Position numbers and translations under genes: made by a program
Notes under the pieces: generated by a model
What the model was told of the DNA's origin: nothing
Databases searched by the model: none
The model's input: only the letters and a program-made list of their open reading frames with translations
Origin: Promethearchaeota archaeon
Lineage (GTDB): Archaea > Asgardarchaeota > Lokiarchaeia > Sigynarchaeales > SOKP01
DNA: 12,963 nucleotides
NCBI GenBank assembly: GCA_019057775.1
Contig: JAHLWT010000084.1
Span: 1 to 12,963, forward strand
Reading direction: 5' to 3'
Part shown: piece by piece, positions 1 through 5,522 of the stretch
Position numbering within the stretch: the first letter of the stretch is position 1
Layout: the number at the start of each line of letters is the position of its first letter

Positions 1-182
1 GATTCTTTTCCTGTAATTCTCACAATAGAATTCAAAATTCTGGAGATTAAAGCATGAGAAAAAATATCTCCTTTAATGAATTTATGGGATTTTTTAGTAT
101 CCCTTAGACTTGAGACATATTTGGTGTACTTTTTTATTATTTCTTCTATTTGTTTAAGAAATATTTCTTCTTTATCATTCAT
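1..182 (-). CDS. Unidentified protein, N-terminal 60 residues only (runs off left edge)
   Basis: An ATG at 182-180 opens a frame that stays open to the window edge. The first ~35 residues are strongly charged (MNDKEEIFLKQIEEIIKKYT), as in an amphipathic helix, and then come shorter hydrophobic and basic stretches ending in SRILNSIVRITGKES. No catalytic motif is visible in this part. Its codon use (Lys/Ile/Glu rich) matches the neighbouring accessory genes. It lies 192 bp downstream of the small-gene operon on the same strand and has no clear Shine-Dalgarno sequence, so it may have its own promoter in the 183-374 gap. I do not recognise the family. Being a real gene is moderately likely because the frame is open throughout in DNA dense with stop codons. 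Confidence 0.5.
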   Translation of the reverse strand, partial: MNDKEEIFLKQIEEIIKKYTKYVSSLRDTKKSHKFIKGDIFSHALISRILNSIVRITGKE

Positions 183-374
183 TGTAATTTCGATATATGT
201 GATTGTTTAATTTCTTAAATTAAGGAACTAATGGTATTTAAATTATAAGAGTAAGCAATTAATAACTATGTTATAAATCTACAACTATTTCTTGTTAGTA
301 AAAAATTATCTAATTTTATTATACGAGTAGAAAATATATTACTACAATTCATACAGCGTTTTATCATAAATTCT
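183..374. other. Short intergenic gap, AT-rich
   Basis: No ORF with protein-like composition is visible on either strand. The gap probably holds the end of the small-gene operon and the promoter of the left-edge gene. I see no strong palindrome in it. Confidence 0.4.
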
Positions 375-521
375 TTAAATCACTTTCTTATTTAATTTAG
401 ATGACTTCTTTAAAAACTCGTACTCATCATAAGGACTCTGTGGTACATAATATAGAGAACTATAATTTAGGAGTTTATGAGTTTCTTTATCTACAGGTAG
501 TGGTTTTGGTTTATATGTCAT
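375..521 (-). CDS. 48-aa hypothetical protein, last gene of the small-gene operon
   Basis: The ATG at 521-519 overlaps the TAA stop of the upstream gene by one base (TAATG), with a GAGG stretch about ten bases before it, so translation is probably coupled. The product begins MTYKPKPLPVDKETHKLLNY and is rich in Tyr, Pro and Lys (pI basic). It has no transmembrane segment and no cysteine. Its size, tight coupling and position make it a likely bona fide micro-protein, not a chance ORF, but no function can be read from it. Confidence 0.55.
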   Translation of the reverse strand: MTYKPKPLPVDKETHKLLNYSSLYYVPQSPYDEYEFLKKSSKLNKKVI

Positions 522-706
522 TATTTATCCTCTAATTCTTTTTTCAACTTTTCTCCTTCTATATCCAAAACATGTATTATGGTTTTTGCTAATATTTTCT
601 TAACTCTTTCAATATCAGGCTTTATTTCACTTTTAAGAATTTGTTCTTTAAGTTGACGTAGAATTGGCTCATACTTCTTTCTAAAAATAATTTTACCCAT
701 TGTCAT
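521..706 (-). CDS. Small basic helical hypothetical protein (~61 aa)
   Basis: The frame reads MTMGKIIFRKKYEPILRQLK and ends in KLKKELEDK. It is rich in Lys, Glu and Ile with heptad-like spacing, so it is probably a single- or two-helix bundle. Candidate starts are TTG at 709, ATG at 706 and ATG at 700; I chose the first ATG. Any of these overlaps the end of the upstream gene by 8-17 nt, a sign of translational coupling. The stop overlaps the next start by one base. The family is not recognised. Confidence 0.6.
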   Translation of the reverse strand: MTMGKIIFRKKYEPILRQLKEQILKSEIKPDIERVKKILAKTIIHVLDIEGEKLKKELEDK

Positions 707-905
707 CAAAATAAATTTTATTTCTAATCATTAGTTCTACTAATGTTTCTTTTGACTTCTCAAAACTATTTTTAATCGTATTGTCTACTGGGTCTCTTTT
801 TAATATTTGTTTTACAACATTTACACAGAGTCTTGATAATTGTGCTGGAGTTAGATTATCAATTTGTTCTAACATTTCCTTTTTGATTTTTTCTATATCT
901 GTCAT
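693..905 (-). CDS. 70-aa helical hypothetical protein
   Basis: The product starts MTDIEKIKKEMLEQIDNLTP and continues with a Leu/Val-rich segment around residues 21-36 and an acidic C-terminus ending FDDNG. The pattern fits a small all-alpha protein. A GGAGG sequence lies at 923-919, 13 nt before the ATG and inside the end of the preceding gene. It is the third gene of a five-gene micro-operon with overlaps or gaps of a few bases. No catalytic motif or metal site is visible and the family is not recognised. Confidence 0.65.
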   Translation of the reverse strand: MTDIEKIKKEMLEQIDNLTPAQLSRLCVNVVKQILKRDPVDNTIKNSFEKSKETLVELMIRNKIYFDDNG

Positions 906-910
906 TTTGA

Positions 911-1006
911 TTACTCATCCTCCAATTCTTCCAATTCAATATCTTCATTTTCTAATTCTTCTTCGTCTTCAAATTCCTCTAATTCTTTAATCAAATCTTT
1001 ACTCAT
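911..1006 (-). CDS. 31-aa strongly acidic micro-protein
   Basis: This ORF begins at ATG 1006-1004, overlapping the stop of the RHH gene by one base (TAATG), with GAGGAGG at 1023-1017 ten bases upstream. After MSKDL almost every other residue is Glu or Asp, interspersed with Leu and Ile. Such acidic peptides can act as DNA mimics or neutralise basic partners; that role is inference only. The ribosome site and one-base overlap on one side and a five-base gap on the other argue that it is translated. It is too short for routine gene callers. Confidence 0.55.
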   Translation of the reverse strand: MSKDLIKELEEFEDEEELENEDIELEELEDE

Positions 1007-1161
1007 TATTCTTTAACCTCCTCATATATATCAAGTATTCTTTTAAGTACAGAATTTAAATGTTCGTCAGGAATGAGTTTATGAGATTCTATTCTATCTC
1101 TTATTTCTCTGGTAATTGTAATTGATGTTGTTTTTCTTTCTGGTTTATTTTTTCTTGGCAT
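1006..1161 (-). CDS. Ribbon-helix-helix (CopG/Arc-like) DNA-binding protein, 51 aa
   Basis: The protein opens MPRKNKPERKTTSITITREI: a basic arm followed by an alternating beta-strand (TTSITIT), then helix A (REIRDRIESHKL), a turn with PDEH, and helix B (LNSVLKRILDIYEEV). This is the ribbon-helix-helix layout of small archaeal and plasmid repressors, which bind DNA as dimers through the strand. It is the first gene of the leftward operon and faces a divergent rightward operon. A nested palindrome at 1178-1203, just upstream of its ATG and over the expected transcription start, is a natural operator. It probably autoregulates its operon and may also act on the divergent one. Family assignment is confident; the specific role is inferred. 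Confidence 0.8.
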   Translation of the reverse strand: MPRKNKPERKTTSITITREIRDRIESHKLIPDEHLNSVLKRILDIYEEVKE

Positions 1162-1177
1162 TCTCTAATCAATTTTA

Positions 1178-1203
1178 CAATATTCTAATATTAATAAATA
1201 TTG
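1178..1203. promoter_or_regulatory. Candidate operator: nested palindrome in the divergent control region
   Basis: CAATATT (1178-1184) and AATATTG (1197-1203) form a perfect 7-bp inverted repeat around an inner 8-bp palindrome TAATATTA (1186-1193). It lies 16 bp upstream of the RHH start codon and about where transcription from an AT-rich TATA-like stretch at 1208-1220 (minus strand) would start, so a repressor there would block initiation. AT-rich palindromes arise by chance more easily, which lowers confidence. Confidence 0.45.
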
Positions 1204-1300
1204 GATTATTTAAATAAATTTTGATTTGACTAATGATTCGAACTATCATAATTGGCATATTAAATGACGATTTTTACTTTTAGAACGATTAAATAAAAAA

Positions 1301-1310
1301 TTATAAATTT
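1301..1310 (+). promoter_or_regulatory. TATA-like promoter of the rightward ATPase-nuclease operon
   Basis: TTATAAATTT lies 30-40 nt before the ATG at 1340. With usual archaeal spacing this gives a very short 5' leader, in agreement with the lack of a Shine-Dalgarno sequence before that ATG. Confidence 0.5.
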
Positions 1311-1339
1311 ATTGATTTTTATAATTTATTTGGATAAAT

Positions 1340-1828
1340 ATGGTTATTAACGTAAAAGATGAAATATTTATTACCCCTAACAGAAAACCAGAATCTTTTT
1401 ATAAAGAGTTCTATGGCAAATGGATAGTAAAAAAATATATGCAATATTCTGCTTTTGGTATAACTTTTTATGTTAAGACCCTTGAAGAATGTATACAACT
1501 TCAAAAAGAGCATGATGAAATGATTGATAATAATCAGTTTAAAGAAGATTTAAAATATGACATAAGTGGACGTAAAGAGTTTATAATCCAAAATAATTCA
1601 TATCAAAAAAATAAAGAGTTACTTCTTTTATATGAGCAAAATTTAGCATTACTTAATTCAAAATACGGAGAACAAGAACCAGAATTCATGGAACATGTAA
1701 ATAGATTAATTAAGAAATGTGAAGAAATCCTAAAGCGTGGATATTTGGTGACTAACCAATTATTTCTAATTAATTATTATACAGAAGATGAAAATTTTTT
1801 TGAAGATGATAATTATGAGGAGGATTAG
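1340..1828 (+). CDS. 162-aa hypothetical protein, partner of the ATPase-nuclease
   Basis: Unrecognised protein. Residues 1-50 look like a small alpha/beta segment (VKDEIFITPNRKPESF, GITFYVKTLEECIQLQ). Residues ~50-135 are long charged helices (KNKELLLLYEQNLALL, EHVNRLIKKCEEILKRG) suggestive of a coiled coil. The last ~15 residues are very acidic (TEDENFFEDDNYEED). The TATA-like box at 1301 points to an almost leaderless start at 1340. The next gene starts two bases after the stop, and its ribosome site lies inside this gene's acidic tail, so the two are translationally coupled and probably work together. The acidic tail might contact the basic N-terminus of the downstream ATPase; that is inference. 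Confidence 0.75.
   Translation: MVINVKDEIFITPNRKPESFYKEFYGKWIVKKYMQYSAFGITFYVKTLEECIQLQKEHDEMIDNNQFKEDLKYDISGRKEFIIQNNSYQKNKELLLLYEQNLALLNSKYGEQEPEFMEHVNRLIKKCEEILKRGYLVTNQLFLINYYTEDENFFEDDNYEED
1817..1823 (+). promoter_or_regulatory. Shine-Dalgarno site fixing the TTG start at 1831
   Basis: GAGGAGG ends 7 nt before a TTG codon. No ATG lies nearby in the frame, and the upstream stop TAG (1826-1828) sits between site and start. This is the strongest ribosome site in the left half and decides the non-ATG start. Confidence 0.7.
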
Positions 1829-1830
1829 AG

Positions 1831-3345
1831 TTGTTTAATCCAAATACGAAGTGGAAATATCTCAGGGGATCACGCAGGATAATAAATTTTTGTAAGAAAT
1901 TTCGTCTTGAGGATAATCTGGAAGAAGAATCTTTCAATAAAAAATGGAGTCATAAGGATAAAAAGAAATATCTGAGTAAGAAATATAGGCGAACTAATAA
2001 ATTTATAAATGCTATTATAAAGAGGATTAGAGAAGAATCAAATATAATTATAGTTATATATGGATCACCAAATTCAGGTAAATCTGAAGGGGCACAGATG
2101 ATAGCCTTTTTTATAAGATATATTTTTTGGAAGTATAATAAAAAAGTAAAAATATACACAGCATTTTCAACATCAAACTTCCAGACTATATTAACGGAGA
2201 TGAATGTGGGTGATATTGGAATCCGTGACGAATCCCCCGACGAAGCTGGTGCTGAGAGTAAGAATGTTAAAAAATATTTGAATAATATTACAAGGCTAAT
2301 TAGACAAAATCAAAATTCATTTATTTTCTTAGATCCCACACTAATTAAAATAAAAGTAGCGTCGTTCTATTTAGAAACGGCTGGGAAGAATAAACTAACA
2401 AGGAAAATTCGATTTATATTATATGATAAAGAACATAACCCGATGGGACATATCTATTTGCCTCTACATTGGTGTGAGAGGTTTCGAAAAATATATAAAG
2501 AGAAGAAAACAGCAAATATCAAATCGGCATTGGCTTTGGCTGGTATGGTCACACCAGATGAATCAAAAAGAGCTATTAGAGATGAAAAACGATTTTTAGA
2601 ATTTTGTAGAAAGGAAGGAGCTACAAAGAAAGGTGAAATAACAGGTTTATTAAGTCGTTATAATCGCCAATTCGAAAAACCAGAGGATAAAATAAAGGGA
2701 TCAAATAAATATATAGGCGATGTGGTTTCATTGGTATGGCATGACTTGAATAAATTAAGAATTAAGAGAGAAGAAATAATAATAGAGAAGCAAAGGGAAG
2801 AGCAGAAAAAAATTAAATTTTTAAAGGGAGATAAATTTCCAGTATTTGTTAAAAATAATTTGGCTAATGACGAAAAATCAAGAGTAGGATTTGGTTTAGC
2901 AAGTGGACACACTGAGGATAGAATACTTGATAATAACCCTGATATAAAAGGCAGACTGGATTCAATAAAAATGTGTTTAAGATATACAGGAGGAGTTAAT
3001 GAGAGATTGGGATTCCTTTTCGAAAAATGGGTTGCCTTAAAGCTTGGCATACCAAAAGATAAATTAGATGAGATACTTGGAGGAACATCCAATAAACCCG
3101 ATATAATTTGGAATAATAAAATTTATAGTATAAAATATAGAATAGATGGTAAATCAAAATCAATTACATTTAGTCAATCTAAAAAAGGAGAAGGGCTTAG
3201 ACCAGAATATTTAGAAGCCAAAAAAAGAAATTGTAAATACAAACTTGTTTTTATGAATCCTAAATGGAGTTTAAACTATCAAGTAATTAGAGTTGATCCA
3301 CATGGAGACGATAAGGTAGTAGTATATAGACCCCCGCGAAAATAA
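1831..3345 (+). CDS. P-loop ATPase with C-terminal PD-(D/E)XK-like nuclease domain, 504 aa
   Basis: Residues 1-60 are very basic (DNA-contact-like). A strand-loop IIIVIYGSPNSGKS gives a full Walker A (G78-x4-G83-K84-S85). IGIRDE (D133, E134) is a plausible Walker B, followed by a basic helix TRLIRQNQ and a strand SFIFLDPT (163-170), an order resembling FtsK/HerA- or Zot-like motor ATPases. Residues ~305-330 are a charged helix. Residues ~388-490 look like a PD-(D/E)XK fold: E398 in FLFEKW, P423-D424 in KPDIIW, then SIK (K435), with Ser in place of the usual Glu/Asp of the ExK motif. An ATPase plus nuclease could serve DNA packaging, processing or defence; no family name can be assigned. It starts at TTG after a strong GAGGAGG site and is coupled to the 162-aa gene. 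Odd point: the weakened catalytic motif. Confidence 0.75.
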   Translation: MFNPNTKWKYLRGSRRIINFCKKFRLEDNLEEESFNKKWSHKDKKKYLSKKYRRTNKFINAIIKRIREESNIIIVIYGSPNSGKSEGAQMIAFFIRYIFWKYNKKVKIYTAFSTSNFQTILTEMNVGDIGIRDESPDEAGAESKNVKKYLNNITRLIRQNQNSFIFLDPTLIKIKVASFYLETAGKNKLTRKIRFILYDKEHNPMGHIYLPLHWCERFRKIYKEKKTANIKSALALAGMVTPDESKRAIRDEKRFLEFCRKEGATKKGEITGLLSRYNRQFEKPEDKIKGSNKYIGDVVSLVWHDLNKLRIKREEIIIEKQREEQKKIKFLKGDKFPVFVKNNLANDEKSRVGFGLASGHTEDRILDNNPDIKGRLDSIKMCLRYTGGVNERLGFLFEKWVALKLGIPKDKLDEILGGTSNKPDIIWNNKIYSIKYRIDGKSKSITFSQSKKGEGLRPEYLEAKKRNCKYKLVFMNPKWSLNYQVIRVDPHGDDKVVVYRPPRK

Positions 3346-3434
3346 ACTCAAGGTCACTTTATTTTATAAAGTGATACATATACACATATGAAAGTATGTC
3401 TTTCTGGGTATTATGTACGTAATAGACCTTGAGA
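3346..3434. other. Cloverleaf-like structured element after the ATPase-nuclease gene
   Basis: CTCAAGGTC (3347-3355) pairs perfectly with GACCTTGAG (3425-3433). Inside are ACTTTAT (3356-3362) with ATAAAGT (3366-3372), three-base loop; CATAT (3377-3381) with ATATG (3386-3390), four-base loop; GAAAG (3390-3394) with CTTTC (3400-3404), five-base loop; and TATTAT (3409-3414) with GTAATA (3419-3424) using one G-T wobble, loop GTAC. First and last inner arms abut the outer stem directly. It begins one base after the ATPase stop. It could be a structured RNA, a 3'-end signal, or a DNA cruciform/origin element. It lacks tRNA hallmarks (no T-arm sequence, nine-bp outer stem). Confidence 0.55.
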
Positions 3435-3469
3435 TATTGGATTTTTAAAATTTTTTGTGAATTAAAACC

Positions 3470-3535
3470 ACTCAAATAATATTAAAAAAATAAAAAAAAA
3501 TATATAACTTTCTGTTACGTATAATATTTTTGAGT
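3470..3535. repeat. Second palindromic module related to the cloverleaf
   Basis: ACTCAAA (3470-3476) pairs with TTTGAGT (3529-3535), and after one bulged base AATATTA (3478-3484) pairs with TAATATT (3522-3528). Inside lie a purine run (3484-3500), CTTTCTG (3508-3514) and the palindrome TACGTA (3516-3521). The preceding element also opens with ACTCAA, contains CTTTCTG (3400-3406) and TACGTA (3416-3421) exactly 100 bases earlier, and closes with TTGAG. The shared order of landmarks suggests a diverged duplication. Confidence 0.45.
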
Positions 3536-3881
3536 AGACTTAAAATAAATTATTGTTAGATTTTTGCTTTTTAAGACCCTTTTACTATTAAAATAAAGAT
3601 AATCTAATATCATTAAATCTATTAAAAATTAATTACCCTTTCCAAAATCCAAAAATATCCAATATTAAATCAAAAATATTTAATAAGAATATATGAAATT
3701 AGGAAAATAATAGAGTAAATTGATTTAAAATAATTTTGTATAATGGAAATGATAGAGTTATATATCGAAAATATCCAATTTTAACAATTAAAAACTAAAA
3801 AAATATAATCTCCAAAATAGAGGATTGAGTATATGTACAATCATTCTATTAGATACCCCTAAACTTATGTTAGATAATTAG

Positions 3882-3900
3882 ACTTATAAATATTATAAAT
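3882..3900 (+). promoter_or_regulatory. Orphan TATA-type promoter
   Basis: The 19 bases acttataaatattataaat are identical to the promoter box before the RHH gene at 7146. Transcription would begin near 3910-3915, yet no gene follows: the ATG at 3908 opens only 13 codons. A short non-coding RNA reaching the hairpin at 4061-4118 is the simplest explanation if the box is active. Confidence 0.4.
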
Positions 3901-4060
3901 TTTGATTATGGTTTTTGAGAGATTGGATTTTAACAATATATTGAGTTAAAGAAAAGTTGAAAATTATTTGAGATTTCTATTAGAAATTTATTTTAAAAAT
4001 GGATTAGAAAGATTATACTCAATAAAATTAACATCTATATTTAAAAAAATAAAAAAAAAG

Positions 4061-4118
4061 TCTAAGTGGAAAAATTAGACCTTAATTATAATTATTATAG
4101 GTAATTTTTCAACTTAGA
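4061..4118. other. Long imperfect hairpin
   Basis: TCTAAGT (4061-4067) pairs with ACTTAGA (4112-4118), one mismatch follows, then GAAAAATTA (4069-4077) pairs with TAATTTTTC (4102-4110): 16 of 17 positions. CCT (4080-4082) with AGG (4099-4101) can extend it after a two-base bulge. A competing short hairpin GTCTAA (4060-4065) / TTAGAC (4075-4080) exists. The right arm sequence TTTTCAACTTAGA recurs at the end of the winged-helix gene (to 4265). Confidence 0.5.
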
Positions 4119-4255
4119 AAAGGGAACATGCTTTTATTTCAATCTCTATAACTTTTATAATTATTGTATTAAATAATATTAATCAAAAATATTGTTAGAT
4201 TTAAAATATTTGATTGTTTGAATATAATTATTTTTTTACCTCACCGTCTAAATTT

Positions 4256-4450
4256 TCAACTTAGAATGCTATTTGTAAATGGATACCAAACATCTCTTTG
4301 TCCACCACGTCCACTCAATCTCCCGTATTTTATTAGATTATTATGAGCCAATCTATGTAACTCCATTCTTGCGGTTGGTATAGATACCCCTAAAAATTGT
4401 GATACAAACCGCGTACTGACTCCATTATGCCTACCAATCTCATCAATCAA
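4256..4450 (-). CDS. Mini winged helix-turn-helix DNA-binding protein, 64 aa
   Basis: The sequence runs from a helix (IDEIGRHNG) to a helix-turn-helix (STRFVSQFLGVSIPTARMEL), a third helix (HRLAHNNLIKYG) and a two-stranded wing (RLSGRGGQRDVWYP). This is a complete winged helix and almost nothing more. The only usable start is TTG at 4450; a stop lies six codons upstream in frame, so it is not the tail of a longer gene. Four tandem 11-bp repeats start 15 bp upstream of that TTG, ideal for autoregulation or iteron binding by this protein. Its local base composition is richer in GC than its surroundings (for example 4295-4325), suggesting selection on coding. No Shine-Dalgarno is evident. A remnant of a larger regulator is possible. 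Confidence 0.6.
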   Translation of the reverse strand: MIDEIGRHNGVSTRFVSQFLGVSIPTARMELHRLAHNNLIKYGRLSGRGGQRDVWYPFTNSILS

Positions 4451-4464
4451 ATCTTTAAATTTAC

Positions 4465-4508
4465 ATTAAATTAACATTAAATTAACGTTAAATTAATATT
4501 AAATTAAG
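4465..4508. repeat. Four tandem 11-bp repeats (iteron or operator array)
   Basis: Consensus RTTAAATTAAN: 4465-4475 and 4476-4486 are identical, 4487-4497 differs at two positions, and 4498-4508 at the last base. A partial fifth copy (AAATTTAC, 4457-4464) precedes them. Eleven bases is about one helical turn, so bound proteins would sit on one DNA face; each unit contains the palindrome TTAAATTAA-like core. They lie directly upstream of the winged-helix gene and 220 bp before the membrane HEPN gene. Confidence 0.7.
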
Positions 4509-4659
4509 TTTCTCCTGAAATAAATCAAATTTAGATGATTTCAATCTTTTTTGGATAATTAGATAAATCAAAAATAATGATTCAAATAAATAGGTAAAAA
4601 ATTGATGTTTTAATTATGTTTGAATAAAATTCTCTTAAATTTTATAAATTCCAAAACTA

Positions 4660-4674
4660 ATTTATTATATAATC
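4660..4674 (+). promoter_or_regulatory. TATA-like box upstream of the membrane HEPN gene
   Basis: TTTATTATATAATC lies about 60 nt before the ATG at 4731, implying a leader of some 35 nt. No good Shine-Dalgarno is seen before that ATG. Confidence 0.35.
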
Positions 4675-4730
4675 ATCTTTGTACTAAAGAAAAGAATCCA
4701 AATGTTAATTAAGACAAATTAGGGTTTTAG

Positions 4731-5522
4731 ATGGTTGTTGATGATAATGCTCAAGAAAATGGGGTTGTAGACTATTTATATGAAGATATAGGTGGTATAC
4801 TTTGTTGCGTGGGAATGATTTTTATCATTATGTTATTAGGGGTAATACCCAGTATATTTTTATCTATAATTAATGCTTGGTTAGTTATTTTAGTCTGGGT
4901 TGGTGTAATCTCATTGATTATTTTTCTCCATTTTGTTTTCTCTAAAACTTATTGCTCAAATTGTAAAGAATTTGTTCATCCAATCTTTTCAAAACATATA
5001 TGTGAACTCAATATTAAAGACAAAAAATCCAAAATGAAAAACTATCTTCTTAACTTATTAAAACAAGATTTCAAACAGGTTGATTTAGTTACAGTAGATA
5101 TAGAAAAGCACAATATGTTCAATAATGATGAAGAAAAAGAAATTTTTAAGAAAAATATGAATTCCTTACAATTCTTCGAATCTATCGGAGATTTTAAATA
5201 TTGTATGGTGGCAATGGGCTCAATCATTGAGTTTTTGTTAAAAAAATACTGTAAATTAAATGGTATAAAACCAGAACCTTATACAGATCCTTTTGGAAAG
5301 ACTGTGCCTGCTAAAAAAAAAGATTTTGTAAATTACACACAATCTGCGATAGTAAATGATATTTTGGGTCAAAGAAATAGCTGGTTTATAGTACATAACA
5401 GTTTAAGAAATTTTCGTAATTATGTTCATATAGAAAAGGAAATTAAAGAAGAAAAGATAGATGTTAAGTGGTATGAAATAATTAGACCTGCTTATGAAAA
5501 AATTATTCAATCTTTTAGATAA
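4731..5522 (+). CDS. Membrane-anchored HEPN-like protein with zinc-binding motif, 263 aa
   Basis: Two transmembrane helices span about residues 21-46 and 48-70. A cysteine/histidine cluster follows immediately: C75-x2-C78 and H89-x-C91, likely a small zinc knuckle. Residues ~100-263 are helical and cytosolic by the positive charges after TM2. Near the end is SLRNFRNYVH: R226-N227 with H233, matching the Rx4-6H signature of HEPN ribonuclease-like domains, preceded by a hydrophobic helix (CMVAMGSIIEFLLKKYC) typical of HEPN helix 2. HEPN domains often act as RNases in toxin-antitoxin, CRISPR and abortive-infection systems. It is monocistronic. Alternative: a DUF4145-like HEPN relative of unknown activity. 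The membrane anchor on a HEPN-like domain is unusual. Confidence 0.6.
   Translation: MVVDDNAQENGVVDYLYEDIGGILCCVGMIFIIMLLGVIPSIFLSIINAWLVILVWVGVISLIIFLHFVFSKTYCSNCKEFVHPIFSKHICELNIKDKKSKMKNYLLNLLKQDFKQVDLVTVDIEKHNMFNNDEEKEIFKKNMNSLQFFESIGDFKYCMVAMGSIIEFLLKKYCKLNGIKPEPYTDPFGKTVPAKKKDFVNYTQSAIVNDILGQRNSWFIVHNSLRNFRNYVHIEKEIKEEKIDVKWYEIIRPAYEKIIQSFR

Larger units (their letters stand above)
3536..4255. other. Gene-poor AT-rich region with scattered structure
   Basis: No convincing protein-coding frame on either strand. It holds an exact 19-nt copy of the promoter box of the gene at 7146 (3882-3900), a long hairpin (4061-4118), an exact second copy of TTAAAAAAATAAAAAAAAA (4041-4059; first copy 3482-3500), an inverted pair TATTGAGT (3939-3946) / ACTCAATA (4017-4024), and one copy of a dispersed TTGTTAGATTT motif (4192-4212). 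Together with 3346-3535 it is the best candidate for an origin, control or RNA-coding segment. Confidence 0.4.

Noticed and set aside
2658..3092. 144-codon open frame on the minus strand
   Set aside because: It lies wholly inside the ATPase-nuclease gene, is Ser/Pro/Leu-rich as expected of antisense to a Lys/Glu-rich gene, and has no ribosome site or domain.
1831..3345. Viral terminase large subunit
   Set aside because: The nuclease half lacks the RNase H-like acidic triad pattern of terminases and looks like PD-(D/E)XK; no capsid, portal or protease gene is nearby. Kept only as a functional analogy.
3388..3432. 14-codon ORF starting MKVCLSGYY
   Set aside because: It lies inside the paired element, has no ribosome site, and its codons are explained by the stems.
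3346..3434. tRNA gene
   Set aside because: Though cloverleaf-like, it has a 9-bp outer stem, no T-arm GTTC/RANYC sequence, no recognisable anticodon loop and no standard junction spacing.
3346..3535. Integron attC or insertion-sequence end
   Set aside because: No GTTRRRY/RYYYAAC core pair, no integrase or transposase gene, and no target-site duplication could be found.
3908..3949. 13-codon ORF after the orphan promoter
   Set aside because: Too short to support, and its ATG lies only about 20 nt from the TATA centre, closer than usual for a leaderless start.
4457..4508. CRISPR array
   Set aside because: The units are 11 bp and contiguous without spacers; no cas genes are present.
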